Shown here: positions 35,504 through 45,696 of the stretch, piece by piece | How positions within the stretch are numbered: position 1 is the first letter of the stretch | Layout of the letters: each line of letters opens with the position of its first letter | NCBI GenBank assembly: GCA_947500555.1 | Contig: CANMSE010000002.1 | Location: 930,001 to 994,000, forward strand | DNA length: 64,000 bases | Direction: 5' to 3' | Origin: an uncultured Fulvivirga sp. | Lineage (GTDB): Bacteria > Bacteroidota > Bacteroidia > Cytophagales > Cyclobacteriaceae | The notes under the pieces: generated by a model | The model's input: only the letters and a program-made list of their open reading frames with translations | What the model was told of the DNA's origin: nothing | The model's database searches: none | Program-made: the position numbers and the translations under genes

Positions 35504-36046
35504 TTAAGGCAACACCACTTCTACCCGCACATCATCTTCAAATTTCCGTCCATCTAGAGTTTCACATTTAACAATAAATTGATAGTCTAATGTAGTAGAC
35601 TTCAATCTTTTAGTGATCTCATCTTTAAGTCCGAAGACCATAGTCCCATTGCTAGAGGTTTGCCAATAATAGGTATTTAATCTGACATCTGGATTTGCCA
35701 ACATATTTTTACTTGCTTTTAATGTGTCTTTATCAAGTAATATAGGAGCATTAGGTATTAATTCTAGTGAGTTTGAATCAATAGGGTATCTCACATATAT
35801 ATCAGGGTCAATACCAAAAGCCACAAGTTCATATGAACTTGTGCTTTTATAAGATATAACTCTTTCATCAGTATTAAGTCTAAAATGAATTCCTGAACTC
35901 ATATCGAACTTCATGACTCTGTCCCAATTTCCATCAATGGTTTCAATTTCTATGCTAGTGATTTCAAGAACCTCTTCACCACCCAAGCAGCTGGCTAGAT
36001 CAAGCAAAGCAATTAAAAGAAATGATATTAAAACTTTTTCCCTCAT
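35504..36046 (-). CDS. Lipoprotein of unknown function
   Basis: The 180-residue exported protein has a lipoprotein signal (MREKVLISFLLIALLDLASC, acylated Cys20) followed by GGEEVLE, an acidic start typical of surface-exposed Bacteroidota lipoproteins. The rest is predicted all-beta (NWDRVMKFDMSSGIHF, YIVRYP-like strands, TYYWQTSSNGTMVFGL). I do not recognise a family. The gene starts 1 base after the outer-membrane protein stop codon, so it shares a transcript with ftsB and that gene. The two envelope proteins may act together (inference). The broken gene begins 40 bases downstream. Confidence 0.7.
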   Translation of the reverse strand: MREKVLISFLLIALLDLASCLGGEEVLEITSIEIETIDGNWDRVMKFDMSSGIHFRLNTDERVISYKSTSSYELVAFGIDPDIYVRYPIDSNSLELIPNAPILLDKDTLKASKNMLANPDVRLNTYYWQTSSNGTMVFGLKDEITKRLKSTTLDYQFIVKCETLDGRKFEDDVRVEVVLP

Positions 36047-36047
36047 C

Positions 36048-36593
36048 TCAAAAACCCAATGTCACTCCAACTCTGAAAACCCAAGGGCTGTTGTAAGGAG
36101 ATTTATCTTCATCAAAAAGAACATTGTACAGGGCAGCTATATTGAAACCTGCACGTGAGCCGATCGGTTGAAAATACCCTCCGCCTAAAAACATTCCAGG
36201 AATCCATTCACGCTCTATATTTCGGCCATCTACTACACTGAATCTCTCCAAACTGAGATTCTCATACTCAACCATAGCGTAGAACTGCTGTTGAATATTA
36301 TGTCGAGCAAACAACCGATATCCGTAAATATTAGTTTCGAAGTCTTCAAAACCGCTGATCTCCTGCTTGAAGTAAATATATGTGATGCCCAGTCCTGCGG
36401 AAAAATCGTTCGTAAAACGGTAGCCTACTACTGGCGATACTTCAATATTAGTAATGGTACCAAATTGTAATCCGAGGTTTCCACCTACATAAATTCTATC
36501 TTTTAGACTGCCATTGCTTACATCTTGATCAGTTTGAGCCAGCAGTAGTGTTGTACTGAGTAGCAGACAAATTAAAAGAATCAATTTCCTCAT
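36048..36593 (-). CDS. Small outer-membrane beta-barrel protein
   Basis: The 181-residue protein has a signal peptide (about 1-20, ending LLLAQ) and eight or so amphipathic beta strands typical of OmpW/OprF-like eight-stranded porin-type barrels: VYVGGNLGLQFG, VGYRFTNDFSAGLGITYIYF, YGYRLFARH, WVFRVGVTLGF at the end with a terminal Phe. It is an outer-membrane protein, with no known transport substrate. Its start codon overlaps the stop of ftsB by 4 bases. A decayed copy of its 3' end lies at 34460-34536, showing that the gene was once duplicated locally. Confidence 0.78.
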   Translation of the reverse strand: MRKLILLICLLLSTTLLLAQTDQDVSNGSLKDRIYVGGNLGLQFGTITNIEVSPVVGYRFTNDFSAGLGITYIYFKQEISGFEDFETNIYGYRLFARHNIQQQFYAMVEYENLSLERFSVVDGRNIEREWIPGMFLGGGYFQPIGSRAGFNIAALYNVLFDEDKSPYNSPWVFRVGVTLGF

Positions 36594-36877
36594 TCTTCCT
36601 CTCTAATAATAAAAAGGTCTTCCGACTCTTTCTTCATTAAGTACTTTTCCCTGGCAAACTTTTCCAGCTTTTTATCGCTGCTAAATAGCTCGTCTCTTTC
36701 GACCTTGACATCAGCTATTTTCTTTTGATAGTACTCTTTCTGATTTTCAAGATTCTTTCGTTTTTGATTCAATTGATATTGGGTATAAATATCATTGGAA
36801 TCAATAAATAACATCCAAATAAGAAAGAAGAAGCCAAATAAAAAATAGAAGTTCTTTGTGAATTTTGGGAGCTTCAT
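36590..36877 (-). CDS. Septum formation initiator (FtsB/DivIC family)
   Basis: The 95-residue bitopic membrane protein has a short cytoplasmic N-terminus, one membrane segment (FYFLFGFFFLIWMLFI, about 10-26) and a periplasmic coiled coil (QYQLNQKRKNLENQKEYYQKK). The conserved tail is EKFAREKYLMKKESEDLFII, which matches the FtsB/DivIC A-R-E-x-Y-x-M-x-x-x-x-E signature. It would act in the FtsQLB-type division complex. It is downstream of enolase and first in a unit with an outer-membrane protein (4-base overlap) and a lipoprotein, an arrangement seen in Bacteroidota where eno and ftsB are neighbours. Confidence 0.88.
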   Translation of the reverse strand: MKLPKFTKNFYFLFGFFFLIWMLFIDSNDIYTQYQLNQKRKNLENQKEYYQKKIADVKVERDELFSSDKKLEKFAREKYLMKKESEDLFIIREEE

Positions 36878-36959
36878 AGGCTATGAGTTTAAAAAATATA
36901 CTTGAATATAAGAATTATTACGCTAAATCGCTTCTTATGTTATGCTCTATAAGGCAATA

Positions 36960-36993
36960 GAGCAGCATTCTTATGTAAAAGAGAATGCTGCTC
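36960..36993 (-). terminator. Hairpin downstream of enolase (weak terminator)
   Basis: GAGCAGCATTC (36960-36970) pairs perfectly with GAATGCTGCTC (36983-36993) across a 12-base loop, in the gap between the enolase stop and the ftsB start. There is no U run on either side of the minus transcript, so it may stabilise the enolase mRNA 3' end or act with Rho instead of as a classical terminator. Confidence 0.5.
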
Positions 36994-37012
36994 CATATTC
37001 AATATTTAGTAA

Positions 37013-38296
<1,284 letters not shown>

Positions 38297-39406
38297 CTAC
38301 TTTTTAGATTCTTTTATTAATGTTATAAATTGATCGAAGAGGTATCGGCTATCATGAGGCCCTGGTGAAGACTCCGGGTGATATTGAACGGAAAAGGCCT
38401 TTTTACCTTTTACTTTGATACCAGCTACAGTGTCATCATTTAAATGACGGTGAGTAACCTCAACAGTATCTGATTTTTCAATGTCTTCAGCCGAAACAAC
38501 AAATCCATGGTTTTGAGAGGTAATTTCACTAAGACCTGACTTAAGGTTTAAAATAGGATGATTTAATCCTCTATGCCCATGATGCATTTTAAATGTTCCT
38601 ATTCCGCAAGCCCTTGCTATAATTTGATGCCCCAAGCATATCCCAAAAAGAGGCTGATCATCCGCTAGTATCTGCTTTACTGTTTCAACCGCATATTCCA
38701 TTACAGCTGGATCACCGGGTCCGTTAGAAATAAAATAGCCATCTGGATTAAATGATTTAAGTTCTTCATAGGTAGACTTTGCCGGAAACACTTCACAATA
38801 AACACCTCTAGCTGAAAGATTTTTCAAAATGCTATTCTTAATCCCCAGGTCCAAAACAGCTACTCTTAAGTCAGCTGATTCTTCTCCAAAGAATTTCCTC
38901 TCTTTCGTACATATTTTCGATGATAGCTCAAGCCCATCCATAGAAGGCACCTTCTTCAACTCGGTTTCCATTTCTTCGGGATTTAATTCCGAAGAAATAA
39001 TAGCATTCATTGCCCCCTTACTTCTGATATGTCGGACTAGCATTCTAGTATCTAAATCTGCAATTCCAACTATATTATGTCTTTCTAGATAAGCCTGCAG
39101 GCTTTCATCAGATCGCTCACGGCTATGTATTGGAGAGTAGTCATTAACGACAATACCGCTAATTTTAGGATAGTCAGACTCCTGTTCCTCTGAGATAACA
39201 CCATAGTTACCAATATGAGAGTTAGTATTAACTATAATTTGTCCGGTGTAAGATGGATCAGTATAAATTTCCTGATAACCAGTCATCCCTGTATTGAAGC
39301 ATATCTCGCCACCTTGAGTTCCAGATTTACCAATGGCTGTTCCTTCTATGAGAAGCCCATCTTCTAATAGTAAATAGGCTTTTTGCTTTGGAGTTTGATT
39401 CATCAA
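38297..39406 (-). CDS. carA: Carbamoyl-phosphate synthase small (glutaminase) subunit
   Basis: The 369-residue amidotransferase subunit supplies ammonia from glutamine for carbamoyl phosphate in arginine and pyrimidine synthesis. The N-terminal CPSase small-chain domain is visible in GEICFNTGMTGYQEIYTDPSY. The class I glutaminase follows, with the catalytic Cys in LFGICLGHQIIA and His-Glu in SVQYHPESSPGPHDS. The large subunit carB is not in the window. The gene is first of a carA-eno unit, 3 bases from enolase. Its -7 box sits inside the A/T tract of the ribosomal operon terminator. Confidence 0.95.
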   Translation of the reverse strand: MMNQTPKQKAYLLLEDGLLIEGTAIGKSGTQGGEICFNTGMTGYQEIYTDPSYTGQIIVNTNSHIGNYGVISEEQESDYPKISGIVVNDYSPIHSRERSDESLQAYLERHNIVGIADLDTRMLVRHIRSKGAMNAIISSELNPEEMETELKKVPSMDGLELSSKICTKERKFFGEESADLRVAVLDLGIKNSILKNLSARGVYCEVFPAKSTYEELKSFNPDGYFISNGPGDPAVMEYAVETVKQILADDQPLFGICLGHQIIARACGIGTFKMHHGHRGLNHPILNLKSGLSEITSQNHGFVVSAEDIEKSDTVEVTHRHLNDDTVAGIKVKGKKAFSVQYHPESSPGPHDSRYLFDQFITLIKESKK

Positions 39407-39419
39407 ATTTCGTTTGGCA

Positions 39420-39427
39420 CAAAAATA
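39420..39427 (-). promoter_or_regulatory. -7 promoter box for carA-eno, inside the terminator tract
   Basis: The minus strand reads TATTTTTG (TAnnTTTG), 14 bases before the carA ATG. It lies within the U-rich tail of the upstream terminator hairpin (39432-39459), so one short sequence ends one transcript and could start the next. No strong -33 element is seen. Confidence 0.4.
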
Positions 39428-39431
39428 AAAA

Positions 39432-39470
39432 AAGGGATTAGATATAAATCTAATCCCTTCTATTTTTTAG
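39432..39470 (-). terminator. Intrinsic terminator of the ribosomal protein cluster
   Basis: AAGGGATTAGAT (39432-39443) pairs perfectly with ATCTAATCCCTT (39448-39459) around an ATAA loop. On the minus strand the hairpin is followed by a T-rich run. It lies about 24 bases past the rplQ stop codon and is the first strong terminator of the roughly 14.5 kb ribosomal cluster. Confidence 0.88.
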
Positions 39471-39482
39471 AACTACAACCTG

Positions 39483-40136
39483 CTAGTTGTCTTTCTTTTC
39501 TTCATCTTCTTTGTCGTCTTCAGCCTTTGGCGCTTCAACTTCATCTGTCGCTTCTTCTGCTGTTTCAGCATCATCTGTCACTTCTTCAGTAGTTTCTGCT
39601 TTTACTTCTTCTACTTCTTCTACCACCTCTTCAACAGCTTCTGCTTTTGGCTCTTCTACAACTTCCTCTGTTTTTTCTGCTTTAGGAGTCTCTTCCTTCT
39701 TCGCTGCAGAAGGTTTTCCGCCTCTTCTGCTTCTTCTTGTTTTAGACTTAGCCTCGCCTTTCTCCTCTAACATTAACTCATTATAGTCAACCAACTCAAT
39801 GATACACATATCCGCATTATCACCAAGCCTGTTACCTGTCTTGAGAATTCTAGTGTAACCACCAGGACGATCGCCAATTTTAGCCGCTACTTCGTCAAAA
39901 AGTATTTTTACTGACTCCTTATCATTAAGGTATGAAAATGCCACTCTTCGAGAGTGAGTAGTATCTTCTTTCGCTCTAGTCAAGATAGGTTCTACAAACT
40001 TTCTCAAAGCCTTAGCTTTAGCTACAGTTGTAGTGATTCTTTTACTAGATATTAAAGAAGAAGCCATATTTGAAAGCATAGCCTTTCTATGTGGCGTAGT
40101 TCTACTTAAATGATTGAATTTCTTACCGTGTCTCAT
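39483..40136 (-). CDS. rplQ: 50S ribosomal protein L17 with long charged C-terminal tail
   Basis: The 217-residue protein is L17 of the large subunit. The core (residues 1-125, opening [21 protein letters not shown]) is normal. It is followed by a basic patch (about 128-147, [17 protein letters not shown]) and about 70 residues made almost only of Glu, Ala, Val, Thr, Asp and Lys, ending EDEEKKDN. E. coli L17 has 127 residues. The tail is low complexity and acidic, and tail-bearing L17 occurs in other Bacteroidota. The gene is last in the ribosomal cluster, 6 bases from rpoA. Confidence 0.95.
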   Translation of the reverse strand: MRHGKKFNHLSRTTPHRKAMLSNMASSLISSKRITTTVAKAKALRKFVEPILTRAKEDTTHSRRVAFSYLNDKESVKILFDEVAAKIGDRPGGYTRILKTGNRLGDNADMCIIELVDYNELMLEEKGEAKSKTRRSRRGGKPSAAKKEETPKAEKTEEVVEEPKAEAVEEVVEEVEEVKAETTEEVTDDAETAEEATDEVEAPKAEDDKEDEEKKDN

Positions 40137-40142
40137 TACTCT

Positions 40143-41132
40143 TTATTCTTCATCAAGTTTATACTTGGATAGATCCATACCGAAAGTAAGGTTCTTATCC
40201 TGAACTAGTTGCTCAAGTTCTGCCAACGATTTTTTACCAAAGTTTCTAAACTTCATCATGTCGGAGATTTCAAGTCTAACGAGATCTCCTAAAGTTTTAA
40301 CATCAGCTGCTTTTAGACAATTGTAAGCTCTTACAGAAAGGTCAAGATCATTCAATTGAGTTTTCAATAGCTTACGCATGTGAAGCATCTCTTCATCCAC
40401 TTGCTCAATCTCTCCCGCTCTTTCCGTTTCTAATTCAATAGACTTGTCAGAGAACAACATGAAATGCTGAATAAGAATGTGAGCCGCACCTTCCAATGCT
40501 TTCTCAGGATGGATAGACCCATCAGTTTCAATATCAATAACCAACTGTTCATAGTCAGTTTTCTGCTCTACCCTTGTGTTCTCAACGCTATACTTTACAT
40601 TCTTAATAGGTGTAAAGATTGCGTCAATTGGAATATAACCAAAAACCTGATCAGCTGGCTTATTTTCTTCAGCAGGAAGATATCCTCTGCCTTTATCAAT
40701 TGATAACTCAATTTCAAAGTCTACAGACTCATCAAGATTACAAATGACCAAATCAGGATTAAGTACTTCAAACGCTGAAGTGAAATTAGAAATATCACCA
40801 GCTTTGAATTCTTTTTGATTCTTAATAGATACTGTGATCTTATTGTCGAATGAATCGCCAATTTTTTTGAATCTCACCATCTTAAGATTTAAGATGATTT
40901 CAGAAACATCTTCTACCACACCCTCTATTGTTGAGAATTCGTGCAATACACCAGGAACTTTAATTCCTGTAATAGCATACCCTTCCAATGAAGAAAGCAA
41001 TATTCTTCTCAAGGCATTACCTATAGTTACACCATATCCCTTTTCAAGAGGTTTGAACGTGAATATACCGTGAAAATCGTCCGCCTTTTCCATAGCGACT
41101 TTATCCGGCATTTGAAATGCTAAAATTGACAT
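40143..41132 (-). CDS. rpoA: RNA polymerase alpha subunit
   Basis: The 329-residue subunit has the N-terminal assembly domain ([39 protein letters not shown]) and the C-terminal DNA-binding domain (residues about 255-320, [32 protein letters not shown]). It nucleates polymerase assembly and contacts regulators and UP elements. The position between rpsD and rplQ is the classical alpha-operon order. A 66-base gap with a hairpin (41158-41178) separates it from rpsD. Confidence 0.98.
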   Translation of the reverse strand: MSILAFQMPDKVAMEKADDFHGIFTFKPLEKGYGVTIGNALRRILLSSLEGYAITGIKVPGVLHEFSTIEGVVEDVSEIILNLKMVRFKKIGDSFDNKITVSIKNQKEFKAGDISNFTSAFEVLNPDLVICNLDESVDFEIELSIDKGRGYLPAEENKPADQVFGYIPIDAIFTPIKNVKYSVENTRVEQKTDYEQLVIDIETDGSIHPEKALEGAAHILIQHFMLFSDKSIELETERAGEIEQVDEEMLHMRKLLKTQLNDLDLSVRAYNCLKAADVKTLGDLVRLEISDMMKFRNFGKKSLAELEQLVQDKNLTFGMDLSKYKLDEE

Positions 41133-41157
41133 AGTTATTATTAGCTTTTAAGTTTTA

Positions 41158-41178
41158 GTCCCGATAAAATCGAGACTG
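41158..41178 (-). other. Intercistronic hairpin between rpsD and rpoA
   Basis: On the minus strand AGTCTCGAT pairs with ATCGGGACT around a TTT loop (9 base pairs with one G-U). It is followed by AAAACTTAAAAG, not a U run, so it is not a classical terminator. It might be an RNA-processing or regulatory site in the alpha operon. Confidence 0.5.
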
Positions 41179-41197
41179 ATAATTTTTAAATAATAGA

Positions 41198-41803
41198 TTA
41201 CTTAGAGTAAAGTTCAACGATTAACTGTTCGTTAATATTCTCAGGGATATCATCTCTCTGAGGTATAGAAACCACTTTGCCATTCATTTCACTTCCATCC
41301 CACTCTAACCATGGGAATCTCTTCGCAGCTGTGGCAGCCAAACTATCTGTTACGGCTTCCAAAGACTTTGATCTTTCTCTTACACCAATAACATCACCTA
41401 TTTTCAAAGAAACTGAAGGGATATTTACAATATCACCATTCACAGTAATGTGTTTGTGAAGAACTAACTGACGTGCTGCTCTTCTAGTAGGAGCGATTCC
41501 TAATCTAAAAACAGTGTTATCCAATCTGGCTTCCAATAATTGAAGAAGAATTTCACCAGTAATACCTGATTTTCTTGAAGCTCTATCGAATAAATTAGCA
41601 AATTGTCTTTCAAGCACACCGTAAGTGTACTTAGCCTTTTGCTTTTCCATTAACTGGATTGCATATTCAGACTGCTTTCTTCTTCTGTTTCTACCATGTT
41701 GGCCAGGAGGGTAAGCTTTTTTAGCTACCGCCTTACTTGGACCAAATATTGGCTCATTGAATCTTCTAGCAATTTTCGCTTTCGGACCTCTGTATCTTGC
41801 CAT
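41198..41803 (-). CDS. rpsD: 30S ribosomal protein S4
   Basis: The 201-residue primary 16S-binding protein has the N-terminal region [21 protein letters not shown] and the S4 RNA-binding domain at about 92-155 ([30 protein letters not shown]). It lacks the N-terminal zinc Cys set, as usual for this group. In other bacteria S4 represses the alpha operon. No equivalent pseudoknot is obvious here. It lies between rpsK and rpoA. Confidence 0.97.
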   Translation of the reverse strand: MARYRGPKAKIARRFNEPIFGPSKAVAKKAYPPGQHGRNRRRKQSEYAIQLMEKQKAKYTYGVLERQFANLFDRASRKSGITGEILLQLLEARLDNTVFRLGIAPTRRAARQLVLHKHITVNGDIVNIPSVSLKIGDVIGVRERSKSLEAVTDSLAATAAKRFPWLEWDGSEMNGKVVSIPQRDDIPENINEQLIVELYSK

Positions 41804-41828
41804 TTCTTATTCTTTCTTAATAGTAAAA

Positions 41829-42221
41829 TTAAACTCTTCTTCTTTTAGGAGGTCTACACCCATTATGTGGCAATGGTGTTACATCCCTAATTGTAGTAAC
41901 CTCAATTCCTGTATTTTGGATTGTTCTGATTGCTGACTCTCTACCAGCACCAGGTCCTTTTACAAAAACTTCAACTTTTCTTAGTCCAAGATCATGAGCC
42001 TTTTGAGCGCAGTCCTGAGCTGCCATTTGAGCAGCATAAGGAGTATTCTTTTTAGAACCTTTAAAGCCCATTTTACCAGCTGAAGCCCAAGATATCACCT
42101 GACCAGTAGTATTAGTCATTGAGATGATAATATTGTTGAACGAAGCCTTGATATGTGCCTGACCAATAGCTTCAACAGCTACTACTCGCTTTTTTGCCTT
42201 ATCTTTTCTCTTTTGTGCCAT
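41829..42221 (-). CDS. rpsK: 30S ribosomal protein S11
   Basis: The 130-residue platform protein lies near the mRNA exit and Shine-Dalgarno channel. Family motifs are [38 protein letters not shown] and the C-terminal [19 protein letters not shown]. Length and position after rpsM are standard. Its role next to the anti-SD is noteworthy because almost no gene in this window has an SD sequence. Confidence 0.97.
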   Translation of the reverse strand: MAQKRKDKAKKRVVAVEAIGQAHIKASFNNIIISMTNTTGQVISWASAGKMGFKGSKKNTPYAAQMAAQDCAQKAHDLGLRKVEVFVKGPGAGRESAIRTIQNTGIEVTTIRDVTPLPHNGCRPPKRRRV

Positions 42222-42239
42222 TTCTGCTTACACTAATTA

Positions 42240-42617
42240 TTATTTAGTAGCCTTCTTTTTGTTAGCTACAGTCTTTCTCTTTCCTTTTCTTGTTCTTGCG
42301 TTGTTCTTAGTTCTTTGACCTCTCAAAGGCAAGCCTTTTCTATGTCTCAAACCTCGGTAACAGCCGATATCCATTAAACGCTTGATACTAAGCTGAACTT
42401 CTGACTTAAGTACACCTTCCACTTTGAAGTTTTCAGTGATGATTGTTCTAATCGCATTAGACTCCTCATCAGACCAGTCTTGAGCCTTTTTATTAGGATC
42501 AATACCAGCTTCATTTAGAATTCGCTGTGCGGTACTTTTACCTATACCAAAGATATAGGTAAGGGCGATTTCGCCTCTTTTGTTATCTGGAATATCAACT
42601 CCTGCAATACGTGCCAT
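42240..42617 (-). CDS. rpsM: 30S ribosomal protein S13
   Basis: The 125-residue head protein contacts tRNA and the 50S subunit. Motifs are [34 protein letters not shown] (helix-two-turns-helix) and the C-terminal [22 protein letters not shown]. The basic C-terminal tail ([13 protein letters not shown]) is typical. It follows rpmJ by only 3 bases in the infA-rpmJ-rpsM order. Confidence 0.97.
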   Translation of the reverse strand: MARIAGVDIPDNKRGEIALTYIFGIGKSTAQRILNEAGIDPNKKAQDWSDEESNAIRTIITENFKVEGVLKSEVQLSIKRLMDIGCYRGLRHRKGLPLRGQRTKNNARTRKGKRKTVANKKKATK

Positions 42618-42620
42618 AGC

Positions 42621-42737
42621 TTAGCCTTGTCTTTGTTTAAACCTTGGATTCTTTTTATTAATAACGTAGACCTTTCCATTTCTTCTGATCACTTTGCAAT
42701 CAGCGCTACGTTTTTTTACAGATGCTTTAACTTTCAT
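42621..42737 (-). CDS. rpmJ: 50S ribosomal protein L36 (zinc-less form)
   Basis: A 38-codon frame runs from ATG at 42735-42737 to TAA at 42621-42623 in the gap between infA and rpsM. The product begins [19 protein letters not shown] and ends [10 protein letters not shown], an unmistakable L36. Of the four zinc ligands in classical L36 (three Cys, one His) only one Cys remains. The other positions are Arg, Asn and Phe, as in other Bacteroidota L36 proteins. Confidence 0.95.
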   Translation of the reverse strand: MKVKASVKKRSADCKVIRRNGKVYVINKKNPRFKQRQG

Positions 42738-42745
42738 CGGTGTAT

Positions 42746-42964
42746 TTATTTGTATCTATATACTATTCTTCCTTTTGTCAAATCGTAAGGCGACATTTCT
42801 AACTTCACTTTGTCACCCGGTAATATCTTAATATAGTTCATTCTCATTTTGCCGGATATATGCGCAATAACTTCATGACCATTTTCTAACTCTACTCTAA
42901 ACATAGCGTTAGAAAGTGCTTCCGTTATTGTACCATCTTGCTCAATTGACTGCTGTTTTGCCAT
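42746..42964 (-). CDS. infA: Translation initiation factor IF-1
   Basis: The 72-residue OB-fold protein binds the A site of the 30S subunit during initiation. It reads [19 protein letters not shown] and ends [11 protein letters not shown], with standard length. It sits 1 base after map and 8 bases before rpmJ, the usual map-infA-rpmJ order. Confidence 0.97.
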   Translation of the reverse strand: MAKQQSIEQDGTITEALSNAMFRVELENGHEVIAHISGKMRMNYIKILPGDKVKLEMSPYDLTKGRIVYRYK

Positions 42965-42965
42965 A

Positions 42966-43739
42966 TTAAAATTTAAAATTCTCTTCTATGAACTTATGAG
43001 TCGTTAAGACTTCAGTTCCATCTTTAAAAATTGCTACTGTATGCTCATAATGAGCTGAAGGCATTCTGTCTGCCGTTCTAATCGTCCATCCATCCGCTTC
43101 TTGCACAACTTTTTTAGTTCCCAAATTGACCATAGGTTCGATGGCTATTACTAACCCCTCGTTCAATTTTGGTCCTTTACCTGCCTTACCATAATTGGGT
43201 ACTTCAGGACTTTCGTGCAAATTTTCTCCTATTCCATGCCCTACCAATTCTCGAACAATACCGTAACCAAATGGCTCAATATGTTTTTGAATAGCATTAG
43301 CAATATCTCCGATTCTACCTCCAAATACAGCCTTTTCAATTCCTTTATAAAGTGACTCTTTTGTCACTTTCAACAAGCTCATCGTTTCTTCTTTTACTTT
43401 ACCTATCGGATAAGTGAAAGCCGAATCACTATGAAATCCTTTAAAAAAAACACCGCAATCAACTGATATGATGTCTCCATCTTTCAGTTCGTAATCGCTC
43501 GGGAAACCATGTACTACATTCTCATTAAGTGAGATACATAGTGATGCAGGGAAACCATTGAAATTTTTAAATGATGGTGTGCCCCCGTGGTCTCTGATGA
43601 ACTCCTCTGCAATACTGTCAAGCGTATTGGTTTTAACACCAACCTTAACGTGTTTTGCTACTTCCCCATGTGCTTTTCCTAAAATTAAAGCACTCTCCTT
43701 GATTAACTCAACTTGCTCTCTAGACTTATAATTAATCAT
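42966..43739 (-). CDS. map: Type I methionine aminopeptidase
   Basis: The 257-residue cytoplasmic enzyme removes the initiator methionine from new proteins. Metal ligands are visible: Asp in [17 protein letters not shown] (two Asp), His in [13 protein letters not shown], and Glu in VIAIEPMV and the final [10 protein letters not shown]. It has no SH3 zinc-binding N-terminal extension. It is encoded between secY and infA with 8 and 1 base gaps. Adenylate kinase, which sits before map in many other phyla, is absent from this cluster. Confidence 0.95.
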   Translation of the reverse strand: MINYKSREQVELIKESALILGKAHGEVAKHVKVGVKTNTLDSIAEEFIRDHGGTPSFKNFNGFPASLCISLNENVVHGFPSDYELKDGDIISVDCGVFFKGFHSDSAFTYPIGKVKEETMSLLKVTKESLYKGIEKAVFGGRIGDIANAIQKHIEPFGYGIVRELVGHGIGENLHESPEVPNYGKAGKGPKLNEGLVIAIEPMVNLGTKKVVQEADGWTIRTADRMPSAHYEHTVAIFKDGTEVLTTHKFIEENFKF

Positions 43740-43747
43740 TATAGAAT

Positions 43748-45061
43748 CTAGGCTGCAGCAGTTTGAGAACGTCCCTTTACCTTACCGGACTTCATCATTC
43801 CCTCATAATGTCGCATCAACAAATAACTTTCTATCTGTTGCAATGTGTCAAGAATTACACCTACCATGATTATCAGTGAAGTACCACCGAAAAACTGAGC
43901 AAAGCTTTGGCTCACACCAGCCTGTACAGCAAATGCTGGAAGGATGGCAACTATCGCCAAGAATATTGATCCTGGAAGGGTAATTTTTGTTAATATTTGA
44001 TCTATAAACTCTGAAGTTTGTTTGCCTGGTTTAATACCTGGAATAAAACCTCCGTTTCTTTTCAAGTTGTCTGCTATATCATTTGGATTAACAGTGATTG
44101 CCGTGTAGAAAAATGTAAACACAAGAATCAATAAACCGAACACCAAATTATACTGCCAGCTATATGGGTCTGAGAATGTACTACCAATATACGCTCCTAT
44201 ATCACTATCTCTCCACAGCCCCGCAATCATAGACGGTATAAACATTAACGCCTGAGCGAAAATAATTGGCATTACGCCAGATGCATTTACTTTTAATGGA
44301 ATATAATCCCTTTTACCACCATACAACTTATTCCCAATAACTTGCTTGGCATATTGTATCGGAATTCTTCGAGCTGCCTGAGTCAACATAACTGTAGCCA
44401 TTACAACGAAGAAGAGTGCTACGATTTCCAACACAAACATTAGAGCTCCACTCATTCCTCTAGAGACAGCCTCTCCCACAATTGAGCCGGGAAATCTCGA
44501 AATGATACCTATCATAATCAGCATGGAAATACCATTTCCAATACCTTTATCAGTAATACGTTCACCTAACCACATACAGAACATGGTTCCTGCAACCAAA
44601 ATTACCATTGACGCAATTTGGAAAAATGCAGGTGAATATAGTATTGCCTCTGGTGGAATAGTAACTGCCAGATAACTTCCACCCTGTGCAGCAGTAATAA
44701 CGATGGTTAAAACCCTTGTTATCTGTGTTAACCTCTTTCTACCTGACTCGCCTTCCTTCTGTAATTTTTGAAAGTAAGGTACCGCTACTGTCAACAATTG
44801 AATAACAATTGAAGCAGAGATGTAGGGCATAATACCCAGAGCAAAAATAGATGCTCTACTAAAAGAACCACCTAAAAACGTATTTAGAAGATCAAAGATA
44901 CCACCAGAAGCTCCTCCGCCTAGTGCTTCAGGATCAACTCCCGGCAACACTATAAAAGATCCTAACCTGAAAACCATTAAAAAACCAATGGTATTCAAGA
45001 TTCTCACTCTGAGATCTTCAATAGAAAAAATATTCTTTATGGTACTAAAAAACTTCTTCAT
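43748..45061 (-). CDS. secY: Preprotein translocase subunit SecY
   Basis: The 437-residue ten-segment inner-membrane channel protein exports signal-peptide proteins, including the T9SS substrates encoded here. Visible are the first segment (LNTIGFLMVFRLGSFIVLPG), the plug region (GIFDLLNTFLGGSFSRASIFALGIMPYISASI), the cytoplasmic loops GESGRKRLTQ and QAARRIPIQYA, and the late GNKLYGGKRDYIPLK. The length is standard. It lies 2 bases after rplO. Confidence 0.97.
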   Translation of the reverse strand: MKKFFSTIKNIFSIEDLRVRILNTIGFLMVFRLGSFIVLPGVDPEALGGGASGGIFDLLNTFLGGSFSRASIFALGIMPYISASIVIQLLTVAVPYFQKLQKEGESGRKRLTQITRVLTIVITAAQGGSYLAVTIPPEAILYSPAFFQIASMVILVAGTMFCMWLGERITDKGIGNGISMLIMIGIISRFPGSIVGEAVSRGMSGALMFVLEIVALFFVVMATVMLTQAARRIPIQYAKQVIGNKLYGGKRDYIPLKVNASGVMPIIFAQALMFIPSMIAGLWRDSDIGAYIGSTFSDPYSWQYNLVFGLLILVFTFFYTAITVNPNDIADNLKRNGGFIPGIKPGKQTSEFIDQILTKITLPGSIFLAIVAILPAFAVQAGVSQSFAQFFGGTSLIIMVGVILDTLQQIESYLLMRHYEGMMKSGKVKGRSQTAAA

Positions 45062-45063
45062 AA

Positions 45064-45510
45064 TTACAGCGTAGTAGCTTTTCCTCCAGCAGCTTCAATC
45101 GCCTTAGCAGCAGATGCTGAGAATGCATGAGCTGTTACATCTACTTTTGATTTCAACTCACCGTTACCCAAAATCTTAATCAAGTCATTCTTACCAGCTA
45201 ATCCATTTTCAACGATAAGTGCTATATCAATGGACTTAGCCTTAGTCTTTGAAACCAACTCTTCAAGAGTACTTAGATTAATTGCCTTGAATTCAATTTT
45301 GTTAGGACTAGTGAAACCAAACTTGGGTACTCTTCTTTGAAGAGGCATTTGACCTCCTTCAAAACCTTTCTTTCTACTGTAACCAGACCTTGATTTAGCA
45401 CCATTATGTCCTCTTGTAGAAGTTCCACCTTTACCAGATCCTTGACCTCTACCTATTCTTTTCTTTCCTTTTACGGAACCTTCTGCAGGTTTTAATGTAT
45501 TGAGTTTCAT
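45064..45510 (-). CDS. rplO: 50S ribosomal protein L15
   Basis: The 148-residue protein reads MKLNTLKPAEGSVKGKKRIG, then the Gly/Arg-rich GRGQGSGKGGTSTRGHNGAK, and MPLQRRVPKFGF. The C-terminal domain is standard (KVDVTAHAFSASAAKAIEAAGG). It lies between rpmD and secY, each separated by 2 bases. Confidence 0.97.
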   Translation of the reverse strand: MKLNTLKPAEGSVKGKKRIGRGQGSGKGGTSTRGHNGAKSRSGYSRKKGFEGGQMPLQRRVPKFGFTSPNKIEFKAINLSTLEELVSKTKAKSIDIALIVENGLAGKNDLIKILGNGELKSKVDVTAHAFSASAAKAIEAAGGKATTL

Positions 45511-45512
45511 AA

Positions 45513-45692
45513 TTATATCTCAGTTACAGATACCAAATGGCTCACTTTATTAATCATACCGTTTACTTGTGGTGTCAATTCCACTTCAACAGTTTTATTT
45601 ATCTTACCTAATCCTAAAGCTTTAATAGTACGTTTCTGACGCTCAGGTCTTCCAATTGCACTTCTTACTTGTGATATTCTAACTTTTGACAT
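45513..45692 (-). CDS. rpmD: 50S ribosomal protein L30
   Basis: The 59-residue protein begins MSKVRISQVRSAIGRPERQK and continues to NGMINKVSHLVSVTEI. The frame stays open upstream to 45743, inside rpsE, but the ATG at 45692 gives the family's normal start and length and lies 4 bases after the rpsE stop codon. Confidence 0.95.
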   Translation of the reverse strand: MSKVRISQVRSAIGRPERQKRTIKALGLGKINKTVEVELTPQVNGMINKVSHLVSVTEI

Positions 45693-45696
45693 AATC

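Noticed and set aside
36960..36993. Classical intrinsic terminator after enolase
   Set aside because: The hairpin is strong but lacks a U run, so it is listed only as a weak terminator.
39487..39786. Ser/Thr-rich open frame on the plus strand
   Set aside because: It is the antisense shadow of the acidic repeat tail of L17 and has no independent support.
41158..41178. Terminator between rpsD and rpoA
   Set aside because: An A-rich sequence, not a U run, follows the hairpin, and rpoA needs read-through.
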